From: Acinetobacter bouvetii DSM 14964 = CIP 107468
GTDB lineage: Bacteria > Pseudomonadota > Gammaproteobacteria > Pseudomonadales > Moraxellaceae
Length of the DNA: 64,000 nucleotides
Assembly: GCF_000368865.1 (NCBI RefSeq)
Contig: NZ_KB849727.1
Location: 62,001 to 126,000, forward strand
Direction: 5' to 3'
Below, in pieces: positions 1 to 8,335 of the stretch. The position numbers and the translations under genes were made by a program. The notes below the pieces were generated by a model. It was not told the origin of the DNA. It did not search any database and saw nothing but the letters and a program-made list of their open reading frames with translations. Numbering within the stretch: the stretch's first letter is position 1; every line of letters begins with the position of its first letter.

Positions 1-67
1 GAGTTGGTTAATTTTAAGACACTTTTTATTTAATTTATGCCGTAAATGGCTATATTTCAAATAAAGT

Positions 68-96
68 TTGCTTTGTTCGTGCGAAGGGCGTATAAA
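68..96 (+). promoter_or_regulatory. Sigma-70-like promoter of the initiator tRNA gene
   Basis: TTGCTT at 68-73 and TATAAA at 91-96 are separated by 17 bases, close to the sigma-70 consensus. The tRNA begins 13 bases after the -10 box, which suits a short leader. The match was made by eye. Confidence 0.65.
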
Positions 97-109
97 GGCA
101 CCTCGTTGA

Positions 110-186
<77 letters not shown>

Positions 187-208
187 ACGAAAAAAATTTA
201 AAGTTTAT

Positions 209-241
209 ATACCCGTCTTCCCATAAGATGGGTATTTTTTT
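209..241 (+). terminator. Intrinsic terminator of the tRNA gene
   Basis: ATACCC-G-TCTT pairs with AAGA-T-GGGTAT around a short CCCAT-type loop, followed by a run of seven T. It lies about 22 bases past the tRNA 3' end. Confidence 0.85.
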
Positions 242-423
242 GCCTGCTGTTTTTACCCTTTAATCGGTTTAAAAATGAATTCGGCTGGCCCCAGATTCAA
301 ATTCCCTCGAATTTGATGCCTTTAAAAAAGTGAAATTAACCCTATTAATTATTTAGGGAGGCTAGATAGCCCATCTAATGATAATTCCTCTCATATCCCA
401 TAATCGAGATTAAGGAGAAAGCT
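242..423. other. Intergenic region before the 35-residue ORF
   Basis: No gene was recognised here. The stretch ends in a strong ribosome binding site (AAGGAG at about 411-416) serving the small ORF that starts at 424. Confidence 0.4.
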
Positions 424-531
424 ATGATCTATTTCCTTCGTAAATTATTTTGCATTCATGAATATGAATTTGATTACGATCCTGACTGCGGATATATACA
501 AATATGCCGTAAATGTGGAAAAAATGATTAA
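424..531 (+). CDS. Small Cys-rich protein, possible phage-type mini zinc ribbon
   Basis: This 35-residue ORF starts with ATG behind a strong Shine-Dalgarno (AAGGAG, 7-8 bases upstream) and is followed by an intrinsic terminator, so it looks like a real single-gene transcript. The protein begins MIYFLRKLFCIHEYEF and ends with CRKCGKND. Cys10/His12 and the CxxC at the C-terminus could hold a metal ion. The layout (short hydrophobic N-terminus, Cys/His, then CRKCG) resembles small phage proteins such as DUF1660. That resemblance is inference only, and no function is assigned. Neighbouring decayed phage-like sequence supports a mobile origin. Confidence 0.6.
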   Translation: MIYFLRKLFCIHEYEFDYDPDCGYIQICRKCGKND

Positions 532-582
532 TTAGATTAATTAAAAAGTTCTCCAGTTTGCCGGACGTATTACGGCACAAAG

Positions 583-620
583 ACCCTGCTTAAATCTAGA
601 TATTGGCGGGGTTTTTCTTT
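583..620 (+). terminator. Intrinsic terminator after the 35-residue ORF
   Basis: ACCCTGC (583-589) pairs with GCGGGGT (606-612) with one T:G wobble. The 16-base loop contains TCTAGA, and a T-rich tail follows. Confidence 0.75.
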
Positions 621-742
621 TTCAGGTTAATGGTGATTGTCATAAATTATGAAAAAAATTAGGAATTTATTATATGGAAGTGGTGGAGATGATTTGATAT
701 ATTTAAGATTCAAAAAATATAAATAAAACGACTTATAATATT

Positions 743-1060
743 ATGAAATATTTATATAAAAAAAATATTCTTTGTGGGATAGTCATCATTTTTTGTTTAG
801 TCTCAATCTTTGAATATATTTCTGCTAGAGTCCATTCTAATCGAATTGATAGTGTGCTTTTTTATGATCAAAGTTTGGAATCCGAATATGGAAAAATACG
901 AAGGTATAAAATCAAAAAATGGTCGCGCACTTTTGATGATTTTGGTACACATTGGCTGCATTATCAGCTTTATCTATATGGCGATAAAAGGAATGGCCAA
1001 GTATGGCTAACCATGGAAAAAAAGCCTGATCAATCAAAATTTACTTATAAGATTGAGTGA
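743..1060 (+). CDS. Hypothetical membrane-anchored protein
   Basis: The 105-residue protein has a basic N-terminus (MKYLYKK) followed by a hydrophobic segment at about residues 9-25 (ILCGIVIIFCLVSIF). That fits a signal anchor or an uncleaved signal peptide. The rest is soluble and rich in Lys/Tyr with an Asp-Phe-Gly stretch near residue 67. No family was recognised. The upstream sequence is very AT-rich with no clear Shine-Dalgarno. A TTCG-loop terminator follows directly, which supports expression. Codon use is strongly AT-biased compared with the housekeeping genes further along, suggesting acquired DNA. Confidence 0.55.
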   Translation: MKYLYKKNILCGIVIIFCLVSIFEYISARVHSNRIDSVLFYDQSLESEYGKIRRYKIKKWSRTFDDFGTHWLHYQLYLYGDKRNGQVWLTMEKKPDQSKFTYKIE

Positions 1061-1069
1061 TTTCTGAAT

Positions 1070-1094
1070 AGAACCGCCTTCGGGGCGTTTTTTT
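1070..1094 (+). terminator. Intrinsic terminator, TTCG tetraloop
   Basis: CGCC-TTCG-GGCG hairpin followed by seven T, just past the stop codon at 1060. Confidence 0.85.
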
Positions 1095-1108
1095 AATGGG
1101 CGCAATTC

Positions 1109-1279
1109 ATGAATAAAAATGATTATTTTTGGGAAAACCAACAAACAAGCCATTGCCAACAGCCAAAAAAATACTTAGAAGCCGAAGAAATCTTATTGCA
1201 GCAATAAGACAAATATTTAAATGGCCATGAAGGTAAATTTCAATTCAAATCTACAGCATCAGAAGAAGGTCCGCGATAA
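1109..1279 (+). pseudogene. Decayed ORF with internal stop, phage-like
   Basis: An ATG at 1109 opens a frame (MNKNDYFWENQQTSHCQQ...) that stops at TAA 1205-1207. The same frame continues sensibly after the stop (DKYLNGHEGKFQFKSTASEE) to a second stop at 1277-1279. Continued protein-like sequence across a stop suggests a broken gene. No family was recognised, and the phage origin is inferred from the neighbourhood. Confidence 0.4.
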
Positions 1280-1566
1280 GCTTGGGCGCAAGTTGGATGA
1301 CGCGTCTAGGTTCATTTATGTGGCGCATTTCAGTTTGACGGCATTCAACGTCATTGTCTGAGCCCGATCCTATCATCCAGCAGCGATGCCATTGCACGGC
1401 AGCATCAATTTATATTTTAAACTGTACAAGGCGCCGTGCGAATTGCATATTTTTTTGAGTGTATTTTTATACTGGGTCATCTGTATGAGATTGGTTTTTA
1501 ATACTTGAAAATTACTCTAAATTCGATATAAATAAATCTCAATTAATCAGAACCATAAGAAGTAAA
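1280..1566. other. Gene-free remnant region
   Basis: Higher-GC sequence up to about 1440 gives interrupted protein-like stretches in several frames and is probably a further gene remnant. The last 100 bases are AT-rich and presumably carry the promoter of the KASIII-like gene. Confidence 0.35.
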
Positions 1567-2580
1567 ATGAATATTATTTATGAAACTAAAGGGGGAGAAA
1601 AACCCTCTCTGAATATTGCTGCAGTGGATATTTATCATCCTGAAATGATCCGTGATAATGACTACTATCTTGAACGATTCAAAGAAAATGAGAAGATGCC
1701 GGAATTATTAAAAAAAGTGGGCCGGGATAAGAGATATGTAATAGGCGATGCTGAAGAAAATGCGCTTACCATGGCAATTAGCGCTGCAGAAAAAGTATTG
1801 AAAAAGCATAATATTCAGAATGGCGATATTGATATTATTATTTTCGCATCAACAACGCTGGAATACTTATCTCCAACCAATGCATTGTGGCTGCATTCAG
1901 CTTTAAAAATCAAAAAAGATTGTGTGTGTTTTGATGTCAATGCGAACTGTTTGGGTATGTTTCTAGCTTTAGAGCAGGCGTCAGTTTTACTTCAGTCTAA
2001 AGAGGCTTATAAGCGTGCTTTAGTGGTCGGTGCTGACCAATTGAGCAAGATTGGCAGTGAGGATACGCCAATCCCTTCAAGTATCGTCGGTGATGCTGCT
2101 GCTGCGCTTATTTTGGAAAAAACAGCAGATGAATCTGGATCAGGCATGATCGATCGCACCTATCAAACAGACAGCAGTTTCAAAGATACTATTGTTTGGC
2201 CTCCGAAGGGCTTTTCTTGCGGTGAGAGTGCAAATGAAAAAATTCATTGGGCTGCATTTAGCGGAATCGAAAGTGTAGAGTTTGCGGCCGAAGCGCTTGA
2301 TGAATTATTAGATAAGCACAATCTGCAGCTGGAAGATATTTCATGCTTTTTGCTTTCTCAGTTTACAAAGATGAATATTGATATTCTTCAAGAGAAAAAG
2401 AATATCCCTTGGGAGAAAATTGAATATGTTGGGGATCAGTATGGGTATACAGGGGCGAATAGCCTATTTATAGCTTATGCAAGCAGGCTGAATAAGGGAA
2501 TGCTTAAAAAAGGGGATCTTATTGTTTTGTGGACACTGGGTGCTGGATACCAAGCTGGGCTTATGCTGTGGAAGCTGTGA
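1567..2580 (+). CDS. KASIII (FabH)-like thiolase-fold protein with atypical active site
   Basis: The 337-residue protein has the size and layout of beta-ketoacyl-ACP synthase III. It carries the central IIFASTT strand, the nucleophile region DVNANCLG with Cys128, a VVGADQLS strand, GDAAAALILE, and the C-terminal GDLIVLWTLGAGYQ segment. The other two FabH catalytic residues are not seen. Where FabH has HQAN, this protein reads SQFT (Ser264). Where FabH has GNTSAAS it reads GYTGANS (Tyr294). An acyl-enzyme on Cys128 is therefore plausible, but classical decarboxylative condensation is doubtful. It may be an acyltransferase-type KASIII homologue. It stands alone between terminators with no ACP or other fatty-acid gene nearby. 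Confidence 0.75.
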   Translation: MNIIYETKGGEKPSLNIAAVDIYHPEMIRDNDYYLERFKENEKMPELLKKVGRDKRYVIGDAEENALTMAISAAEKVLKKHNIQNGDIDIIIFASTTLEYLSPTNALWLHSALKIKKDCVCFDVNANCLGMFLALEQASVLLQSKEAYKRALVVGADQLSKIGSEDTPIPSSIVGDAAAALILEKTADESGSGMIDRTYQTDSSFKDTIVWPPKGFSCGESANEKIHWAAFSGIESVEFAAEALDELLDKHNLQLEDISCFLLSQFTKMNIDILQEKKNIPWEKIEYVGDQYGYTGANSLFIAYASRLNKGMLKKGDLIVLWTLGAGYQAGLMLWKL

Positions 2581-2593
2581 TTCATAATATATT

Positions 2594-2618
2594 AAAAGCG
2601 CCTTAGGGTGCTTTTTCT
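2594..2618 (+). terminator. Intrinsic terminator of the KASIII-like gene
   Basis: AAAGCGCC-TTA-GGGTGCTTTTT hairpin with an internal wobble and a T-run. Confidence 0.75.
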
Positions 2619-2681
2619 GTTAGCTATATATACTTTTAATCATAAAATAAGTATTTTATCGCCTTGTTTTAAGGGGGTAAC

Positions 2682-3125
2682 ATGAAAAAATTATTAACAT
2701 CAGGCGCACTTGCCATTGCGGTCACTGGCTGCACATCAATCCAAGTAAATAACAGTGAAGGCTTTCAACCTCAAAAGATTAAACAGATTTGCGTAATCAC
2801 AAATCCTAAAGTCACTATAGACGGGTTTGATCAGTCTGTAGCGCGCAGTTTTGCTCGATATAAGATTAATGCGCGCTTCTATCCTGAAAACTCAAAACCG
2901 GCTTTCTGTGAAACAACAATGAATTATACAGCTTTGCGCTCTTGGGATTTTGTGACTTATATGAGCTACGCTAAGTTTACATTGATGAATGAAGGCCGAA
3001 TTGTATCGGAAGCTGAATTCGCACTGAAAGGAAAAGGCGGCTTGGCTTTAAATAAATGGCGCAGCACCGATACTAAAATTGATGAACTGGTTGATCAGCT
3101 TGTTGGACAAAGGAAGCCGAGCTGA
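2682..3125 (+). CDS. Lipoprotein, Sbal_3080-like family
   Basis: The 147-residue protein has a short lipoprotein signal MKKLLTSGALAIAVTGC, with a V-T-G-C lipobox and Cys17 as the predicted lipidated residue. The mature part contains KQICVITNPKV, FCETTMNYTALRSWDF and KGGLALNKWRSTDTKID. This order of motifs matches what I recall of the Sbal_3080 family of small lipoproteins. The function of the family is unknown. A strong AAGGGGG ribosome binding site precedes the ATG and a compact terminator follows, so it is a single-gene unit. Location is presumably the inner face of the outer membrane. Confidence 0.8.
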   Translation: MKKLLTSGALAIAVTGCTSIQVNNSEGFQPQKIKQICVITNPKVTIDGFDQSVARSFARYKINARFYPENSKPAFCETTMNYTALRSWDFVTYMSYAKFTLMNEGRIVSEAEFALKGKGGLALNKWRSTDTKIDELVDQLVGQRKPS

Positions 3126-3135
3126 TTCTAAAGAA

Positions 3136-3160
3136 CTGACCGCCCGAGTGGCGGTTTTTT
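3136..3160 (+). terminator. Intrinsic terminator of the lipoprotein gene
   Basis: CCGCC (3140-3144), five-base loop CGAGT, GGCGG (3150-3154), then six T. Confidence 0.9.
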
Positions 3161-3163
3161 ATT

Positions 3164-3459
3164 GCCTGCAGGAAAGTGATATGACCACACAAACCAGCCG
3201 TTAGTCATCGAAAGTGATTCGCGGAATGCTGCAGTATTAAATGTCATATGAAAGCATTTGTACGCGGTTATAGCGGCGCTGCTTATGCAAAGAAGAGTTG
3301 CAGTATAAAATTGGTGAATGCTTATAAAAGACTTTCAACTAAAAATTTGAATTATCTGGTTCGAGCTAAAAAGTATTCAATAATAAATTTTGCATAAATC
3401 CAACACATGAAAAATCCTGTTTTGATAGTGTAGAGTTTTAATTAAACATAGGCCTAAAT
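3164..3459. other. Gene-poor region with possible tiny ORF remnant
   Basis: A 49-codon frame at 3248-3397 (MKAFVRGYSGAAYAKK...) lacks a convincing ribosome binding site. It follows another broken start, ATGACCACACAAACCAGC. The two look like eroded small phage genes. No promoter or RNA was recognised. Confidence 0.3.
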
Positions 3460-3580
3460 ATGAAAGCACTCGCGATTAAGTAAAGTAGCAGCAATTGAAT
3501 TATCAGCGTGTCAAAAAAATGATCGCAATGATGAAAATAAGGAAGAAACGATAATACCTCATACCCTAGATAAAGATTGA
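3460..3580 (+). pseudogene. Frameshifted small lipoprotein gene
   Basis: ATG 3460 reads MKALAIK and then hits a stop. A frame change near 3478-3486 gives VAAIELSACQKNDRNDENK to a TGA at 3578-3580. Joined, the two halves form a short lipoprotein of about 38 residues with an L-S-A-C lipobox and a Lys/Asp/Glu-rich tail, like small entericidin-type lipoproteins. The frameshift could be a true mutation or a sequencing error. Confidence 0.45.
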
Positions 3581-3582
3581 TA

Positions 3583-3606
3583 TAAGCCTGCAATATGGGC
3601 TTTATA
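3583..3606 (+). terminator. Weak terminator-like hairpin
   Basis: AAGCC and GGCTT pair around a short loop, followed by TTATAT. It lies directly behind the frameshifted lipoprotein remnant. The stem is short. Confidence 0.4.
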
Positions 3607-3733
3607 TATGAAACCTTTTAAATTAATGCATTTTCTACACTTGAAAATGCGAGATAAAGTACCTAAGTATCAATTAAGCAATGAGTTGACTTATAAATTA
3701 TTAATTTGAGAAGCCTAAAATGGAGTCGAATAA

Positions 3734-4093
3734 ATGAAAAAATTACTTTTAGCTGCAATTACTGGTATTTCTTTATTGAGTGGTGCCGCATATGCGAAGT
3801 CAGATGCAGTAATTTTAAAAGAAGCTGAAAAAAATGTGGTCACCATTGCCCAAGCAAAAAAATTAGCTGATGAAACTGGCGTGACTTTAAAAGGAACAAT
3901 CTCAAAACATATTTCAGGTGATGATTTTGAGCTTAAAGACTCAACAGGTACGATCATCTTAGATGTAGATGACGATCTATGGCGCCCTTTAAAATTAAAA
4001 GCTGGTGATCGTGTTCATGTTGTTGGTGAGGTTGATACTCATCGAGTAAAGCCTACAGATATTGATGTCATCCATATCGAACGAGTTAAGTAG
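3734..4093 (+). CDS. YgiW/YdeI-type periplasmic OB-fold (BOF) stress protein
   Basis: The 119-residue protein has a Sec signal peptide (MKKLLLAAITGISLLSGAAYA, cleavage after residue 21). A single bacterial OB-fold domain follows, with TIAQAKKLADETGVTLKGTI, the DDFELKDSTGTIILDVDDD core and GDRVHVVGEVD. This is the NirD/YgiW/YdeI (DUF388) family, small periplasmic proteins linked to stress tolerance in enterobacteria. The ligand is not known. Length and motif order are normal for the family. It is a single gene with a strong hairpin after it; the ribosome binding site (TGGAG) is modest. Confidence 0.88.
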   Translation: MKKLLLAAITGISLLSGAAYAKSDAVILKEAEKNVVTIAQAKKLADETGVTLKGTISKHISGDDFELKDSTGTIILDVDDDLWRPLKLKAGDRVHVVGEVDTHRVKPTDIDVIHIERVK

Positions 4094-4142
4094 ATTTTAT
4101 CTGAGCAATTTAAAGTCCAATTGATAAGCTGATGTATGAATC

Positions 4143-4183
4143 AAAGCCATTCTAGGTTTTTTAAGACTAGAATGGCTTTATTC
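4143..4183. terminator. Long hairpin between convergent genes
   Basis: AAGCCATTCTAG and CTAGAATGGCTT pair perfectly over 12 bp around an 11-base loop. It lies between the OB-fold gene (+) and the lipase-like gene (-), and probably terminates both. The T-run is short on each strand. Confidence 0.7.
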
Positions 4184-4214
4184 TTGAGGGTTGCTAATCC
4201 TTCAATTTACAGCC

Positions 4215-5426
4215 TCATTTAGCGCTGCAGGTATTTACAGGTTTGCCTTGCTCAACGGAGTTGATAAAGTCCCCAATCAGGAATTCACTTTGTCTTAAAG
4301 AGTCACGATGATCTCCATTCTTGACAGGGTGAAACGCCATCGGCTTTCGCTCTTTACATACTTGTTGATAGTAAGCATAGGTTCCGCGGTAATCGACTAG
4401 CTGATCTTTATCGCCTTGTACAAGTAAAAGAGGCACATTGGGTGTCATATTATCAATAGACTGTTTTTTTAAATAATTTGTCAAAGGCGTCAAATTAGCA
4501 TTAGATTTGAAAACAGTTTTAGGCGCTTCTTTTAGATCAGATTGCAATTCAGATAAGCAGCGTTTACGGGCATAGTCCAGGACTTTTTCCATTTCTGGGC
4601 TAACTAAATTTGTCGGTGTGATAGAGGGATCTGCCGCTTCGGCACCAAGAAGAACGATAGGAAAAAATGCCGCAACACTTGGATCAATTTTAGTTTGGGT
4701 TGCCACATATTCAGCAATTCCTTCATATTGATAGCCGCCTGGAGCCAGCGCAATTGCACCGCGCAGATTCAGCTCAGGAGCATCTTTCGGGCCAAATGCT
4801 GCAACAGCAAGAGATGCTGCACCACCTTGGCTATGGCCCATGACATACCAATTTTTACTGAATTGATAAGGCTTTAAAAGGTGGGTTGCGCGGACAGCAT
4901 CCACTACAGTATGCAACTGGCTTTGTGCATTCATATAAGGATGCCCGCCAGGAGTGCCTAAGCCTTGATAATCAGGTGCAACAACGGCATAACCGCGCGC
5001 CAGCCACGCATTTAGCGCTTTGGCAGCTATTTGCTGATAGACATGAACGGGTCCGCCGGCAAAGTCATTAGAAGGCGCACAAGTATCTGCTACACCGGTT
5101 GTTCCATGAGCCCAAGCGAGGACTGGCCAGCCGCCCTTAGGCGCTTTTCCTTTAGGCAGTAAAATAAATCCTGAAGCCACGATTGGTTCAGACTGTACGC
5201 CGCGGCTGCGGTAATTGATTAAGAATCGCTGTGAGGCATTGGTAAATAAATCAGTATCTTGTGCTTGTATAGATAAGATTGTACCTGGCGCTTTAGCGGG
5301 AAGATCTAAGATTTGATTTGTACTGTTATTGGAGAGTGCAGGTGAGGCAATTGCGTATGTTGAACCTAAAAATATGCAGCTCACTGCTAATTTGAGAATA
5401 AAATGCTTAGTTTTCATCGTTGGCAT
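4215..5426 (-). CDS. Secreted alpha/beta-hydrolase, lipase/esterase-like
   Basis: The 403-residue protein starts with a Sec signal peptide ending near Ala-Ser-Pro (residues 27-29). The alpha/beta-hydrolase core shows the oxyanion region AWAHGTTG, the nucleophile elbow GHSQGGAAS (Ser199), an acid in GDKDQLVDY (Asp341 or Asp345) and His373 in NGDHRDS. Overall layout fits the secretory lipase (LIP, PF03583) family of exported esterases. The substrate cannot be told from the sequence. The ATG at 5426 has AGGAG three bases upstream. A second in-frame ATG (MKTKHF) nine bases later is a plausible alternative with better spacing. Paired cysteines (Cys116, Cys290, Cys357, Cys400) suggest disulfides. 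Confidence 0.82.
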   Translation of the reverse strand: MPTMKTKHFILKLAVSCIFLGSTYAIASPALSNNSTNQILDLPAKAPGTILSIQAQDTDLFTNASQRFLINYRSRGVQSEPIVASGFILLPKGKAPKGGWPVLAWAHGTTGVADTCAPSNDFAGGPVHVYQQIAAKALNAWLARGYAVVAPDYQGLGTPGGHPYMNAQSQLHTVVDAVRATHLLKPYQFSKNWYVMGHSQGGAASLAVAAFGPKDAPELNLRGAIALAPGGYQYEGIAEYVATQTKIDPSVAAFFPIVLLGAEAADPSITPTNLVSPEMEKVLDYARKRCLSELQSDLKEAPKTVFKSNANLTPLTNYLKKQSIDNMTPNVPLLLVQGDKDQLVDYRGTYAYYQQVCKERKPMAFHPVKNGDHRDSLRQSEFLIGDFINSVEQGKPVNTCSAK

Positions 5427-5868
5427 TGACTCCTTTTTTATGTAATTTTAATGTATCAGCTTTATGCAGGTGCCTTAAATTAATTGCGAATAAAATTTGT
5501 AAATTAAATAAAAATAGATGCATAGCGTATTGTCTTTGCCTTAGGTTCTGCCAAATTTATAAATTGTATTTTGAACATTAGAACCTGGTTGGTGATTTTC
5601 CTGATTTTATATCAATGCATACAATCGTATTTTTTTTCTTCTTCTTCGCATACTTCTGATTAACCTCTAGCAGTACACAGTTTTATGCAAGAGCATTATT
5701 AACTCGGTTTAAAATTTTCAATCGAATAAATGTGCATAAACCGTATTTTTCATTTCAGGAGTTACGGCGTGAAAATGATTCAATTATTGGGAGCTTCTGC
5801 ATGGTGATGATCTGGCCGTCAATTTGAACTGTATTTTAGAGCTAGACGTTCGTTCTAAGTGGTCTTTT
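5427..5868. other. Long intergenic region, no gene recognised
   Basis: AT-rich, with only short broken frames on either strand. The left end must hold the minus-strand promoter of the lipase-like gene. Nothing else could be supported. Confidence 0.4.
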
Positions 5869-5906
5869 AATAAAAAGTGGTTTAGAAATAAGGGTTTCTA
5901 AACCAC
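5869..5906 (-). terminator. Intrinsic terminator of the YWTD propeller gene
   Basis: GTGGTTTAGAAA (5877-5888) and TTTCTAAACCAC (5895-5906) form a perfect 12-bp stem. Read on the minus strand it is followed by TTTTTATT. Confidence 0.9.
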
Positions 5907-5921
5907 ACTCATCAAAATGTA

Positions 5922-6797
5922 TTAATAAATAACCATACCTGTAAGTGATTCTCCGCCAGAATAAATCACATCTTTTTTAAGAGTATCTAAATTGATGCGA
6001 TATACGCAGCCAGAAAGGTCCGAAACAAAAATATGAGAGTCCTTTAATACTAAGCCGATAGCTTCTTTGAAACCATTTGCCAGTATTTTATGATTTTCTA
6101 ATCCTTCATCTGTAATGTTTGCACAATTTAAAGTGTTGCCATTGGGTTCACTGCCTCTGTCCGTCCAGTACAGAATTCGGTTTGCTCTATCTATCTCTAA
6201 ATCAATTGGCTCTGGCAAATCAGAAAGCAATGTCAAAATATCACTGCGGTTTAAAGCATTTTCACCTAAAGGGATATTGAGGCCAGCCCGGAAAATCCTG
6301 CCTTTACCGCCTTTTTTAGGCCCTTTTTGTGTCCAATAAATATGGTCACGGTCTTTATCAATGGCTATGCCGACACACTGGTCGTGGCTATTCTTTGGAT
6401 AGTTGGGGGAATCATCGCGTTCAACCAGTTTCTCCAGCTGGCTGCCATCGGTTTTTGCACGGCAGACGTTGGCGCCTTCACGGTCGCACCAGTATAAATA
6501 CTGTGTTTTTAGGTCAAGTCGTAATTGTTTTGGAGTATATATTTGTCCATTGCCGATCAGCAGTTCTCTTGCACTGCCATCCAGATTTGAACGGTAGATT
6601 GCACCGTCAGGGTGGGAGAAGTCTTCGCCATTGCGGTTCGGCCCCATATCCGTCCAATACAAGTATCCATTGGCTTTATCCATCTGCAAGCCATCCGCAT
6701 GGCCAGCTTGTTCAATGGTATATTCTATTTCACCACTGGAAGTATGAATGAAAATAATTTTTTGCTGAAGAATATCTAATACTGCCAGTTTTCCCAC
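5922..6797 (-). CDS. YWTD-repeat beta-propeller protein
   Basis: The 291-residue protein contains repeated YWTD-type blades: GYLYWTDMG, YLYWCDREG, HIYWTQKGP and ILYWTDRG. The spacing of about 45-50 residues is typical of LDL-receptor class B six-bladed propellers. No signal peptide or membrane segment is seen, so it is predicted cytoplasmic. The ligand is unknown; such soluble single-propeller proteins occur in bacteria without an assigned role. The start is GTG at 6797 with GGA six bases upstream; no in-frame ATG fits better. It is a single gene ended by a strong terminator. Confidence 0.8.
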   Translation of the reverse strand: MGKLAVLDILQQKIIFIHTSSGEIEYTIEQAGHADGLQMDKANGYLYWTDMGPNRNGEDFSHPDGAIYRSNLDGSARELLIGNGQIYTPKQLRLDLKTQYLYWCDREGANVCRAKTDGSQLEKLVERDDSPNYPKNSHDQCVGIAIDKDRDHIYWTQKGPKKGGKGRIFRAGLNIPLGENALNRSDILTLLSDLPEPIDLEIDRANRILYWTDRGSEPNGNTLNCANITDEGLENHKILANGFKEAIGLVLKDSHIFVSDLSGCVYRINLDTLKKDVIYSGGESLTGMVIY

Positions 6798-7419
6798 GTC
6801 TATTCCATTGTAAATATTTGTATATTATAAATTTAGCACTATATTGATGGTTTTCAAAACCATGAGATGGACCATGTAAAATGCTCTGAGTCATAGCTTC
6901 TGAGTTAAATTGGAAGTCTGCTGAATAAGTAAAAGCATATAGGCTATAAACATTTCATCATATTCTTTGCCCGAACCCCAATTGTAAAAGAATTCCGCAA
7001 ATGGGTACGCGATGTACGTTTAAAATAAGTCCTGTAACAGCAAATCGATGCATGTGCAAAGCTCAATTCAGAGTAGCAAGCCTGATTTCTCAAAGAAATC
7101 ATCTGACCGGCATTGTAAGACATACTATGTTTTGCCAAACATGGCGCAGAATACATAGCTCAGCATTCACGAAACTGAATCCTTAACTGATTTATATGCT
7201 GCACGGCCATATGCTCGAATTAAAAATACCTCCGCATAAACGATACAGATTGCTGAAGTAAAAATAGACCGCCTTTAGATGGTTCTTTAGTAAGTCGATA
7301 ACAAATGAATATGGAAAAAGAGCCTAATACTAAATACGATATGAATAATAAATCGTTGATGAAATTTATAATTTCAGGTGATTTTTAAATATATATTAGG
7401 TTGAGAAAGGCAATCAGAG
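6798..7419. other. Long intergenic region with a possible phage antirepressor fragment
   Basis: No intact gene. A short plus-strand stretch at about 6967-7028 reads ARTPIVKEFRKWVRDV and then stops. This resembles the FRKWV end of Bro-N or Rha-type antirepressor domains. The rest gives only broken frames. The last 80 bases are AT-rich and probably carry the promoter of the gene at 7420. Confidence 0.35.
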
Positions 7420-7833
7420 ATGAAAAAAATAACTTTAGTGGGTTCAATAATCTTGGCTTTGTCTACAGCCGCGCTGAGTGCATTTGCCGCGCCTGTCAAA
7501 CCCATTCAATTTGCGAAAGGCGCTATTGGCACTACCGTTGCAGGCTCATTTAAGGGTTATGATGATGTTCAGTACAGTTTGCGGGCTAAGGCGGGGCAGA
7601 CTTTAAATTATAAGCTTACAAGTAATGGTAATCTTGCTCAAATTAACATATATGCTCCGGGTGATAAACCAGGTGCAGCAGAAGCTTTAGTGATTGGATC
7701 TGCAACAGGTACAGCAGGACAGCTCAAATTGCCAGAATCCGGCAATTATTTGATTCAGATCTATCAAATGCGAAATACTGCACGCAATAATAGAACAGTA
7801 AACTATAAATTGCATATGGGGGTAGACCGTTAA
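7420..7833 (+). CDS. Secreted beta-sandwich protein, lysozyme-inhibitor or PPC-like
   Basis: The 137-residue protein has a signal peptide ending SAFAA (residues 20-24). The mature part reads IQFAKGAIGTTVAGSFKG, YSLRAKAGQTLNYKL and LPESGNYLIQIYQM. This motif order is typical of small pre-peptidase-C-like domains and of periplasmic g-type lysozyme inhibitor relatives. The specific role is inference. It is preceded by a GAAAGG ribosome binding site and followed by a clear TTCG-loop terminator, so it is monocistronic. Confidence 0.6.
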   Translation: MKKITLVGSIILALSTAALSAFAAPVKPIQFAKGAIGTTVAGSFKGYDDVQYSLRAKAGQTLNYKLTSNGNLAQINIYAPGDKPGAAEALVIGSATGTAGQLKLPESGNYLIQIYQMRNTARNNRTVNYKLHMGVDR

Positions 7834-7913
7834 ATCGGTCTGCGAAGAAGGAATGAGAAAAAACAGCTCAAGCTTGACTTGATCAACAGGCTAAGGCGAT
7901 CCAGCTTGCTAGA

Positions 7914-7939
7914 AAAGGCCACCTTCGGGTGGTTTTTTT
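7914..7939 (+). terminator. Intrinsic terminator, TTCG tetraloop
   Basis: GGCCACC-TTCG-GGTGGT hairpin followed by seven T. Confidence 0.9.
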
Positions 7940-8335
7940 ACAACTGTGCATTTAGAAAAATTTAGAAAAAATCATCAAATATCTGATAAAAATCACAATA
8001 AGATTTCAGAAAACACGTATGAATGTAAGATATTGATAAATAAAATAAAAATATAGATTTTATCTTGCTTTGATATGATCCTTAATTTGATTTATTGCTT
8101 AAAATTAAATTATGTATCTAAAAATATGATAACATGTACAGATTCTAAGCAGTGGCTTTGATTGAGTCAGGCTCACTTTTTTCATTTTATCTAGGCGAAT
8201 ATTTTAAATATTTGTCTAAAAATGAGAATAAAAGCGATAGCACTCATCACGACAAGCCTGTTTCTGTCCGCATCTAGCGGATATCTTTTTGATCAATTTA
8301 GATCTGTCTTACAAATAAAACGGAATAGGGAAGGT
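7940..8335. other. Upstream region of the BCCT transporter
   Basis: Very AT-rich spacer. It contains an in-frame upstream ATG at 8222 without a ribosome binding site, which I do not take as the start. No regulator site was recognised. Confidence 0.4.

Noticed and set aside
6944..7186. Overlapping frames of 60-70 codons on both strands
   Set aside because: No start signals and mutual overlap; treated as non-coding remnant.
8222..8335. 38-codon N-terminal extension of the BCCT transporter
   Set aside because: The ATG at 8222 has no ribosome binding site, and the extension has no counterpart in the family; ATG 8336 has AGGGAAGG.
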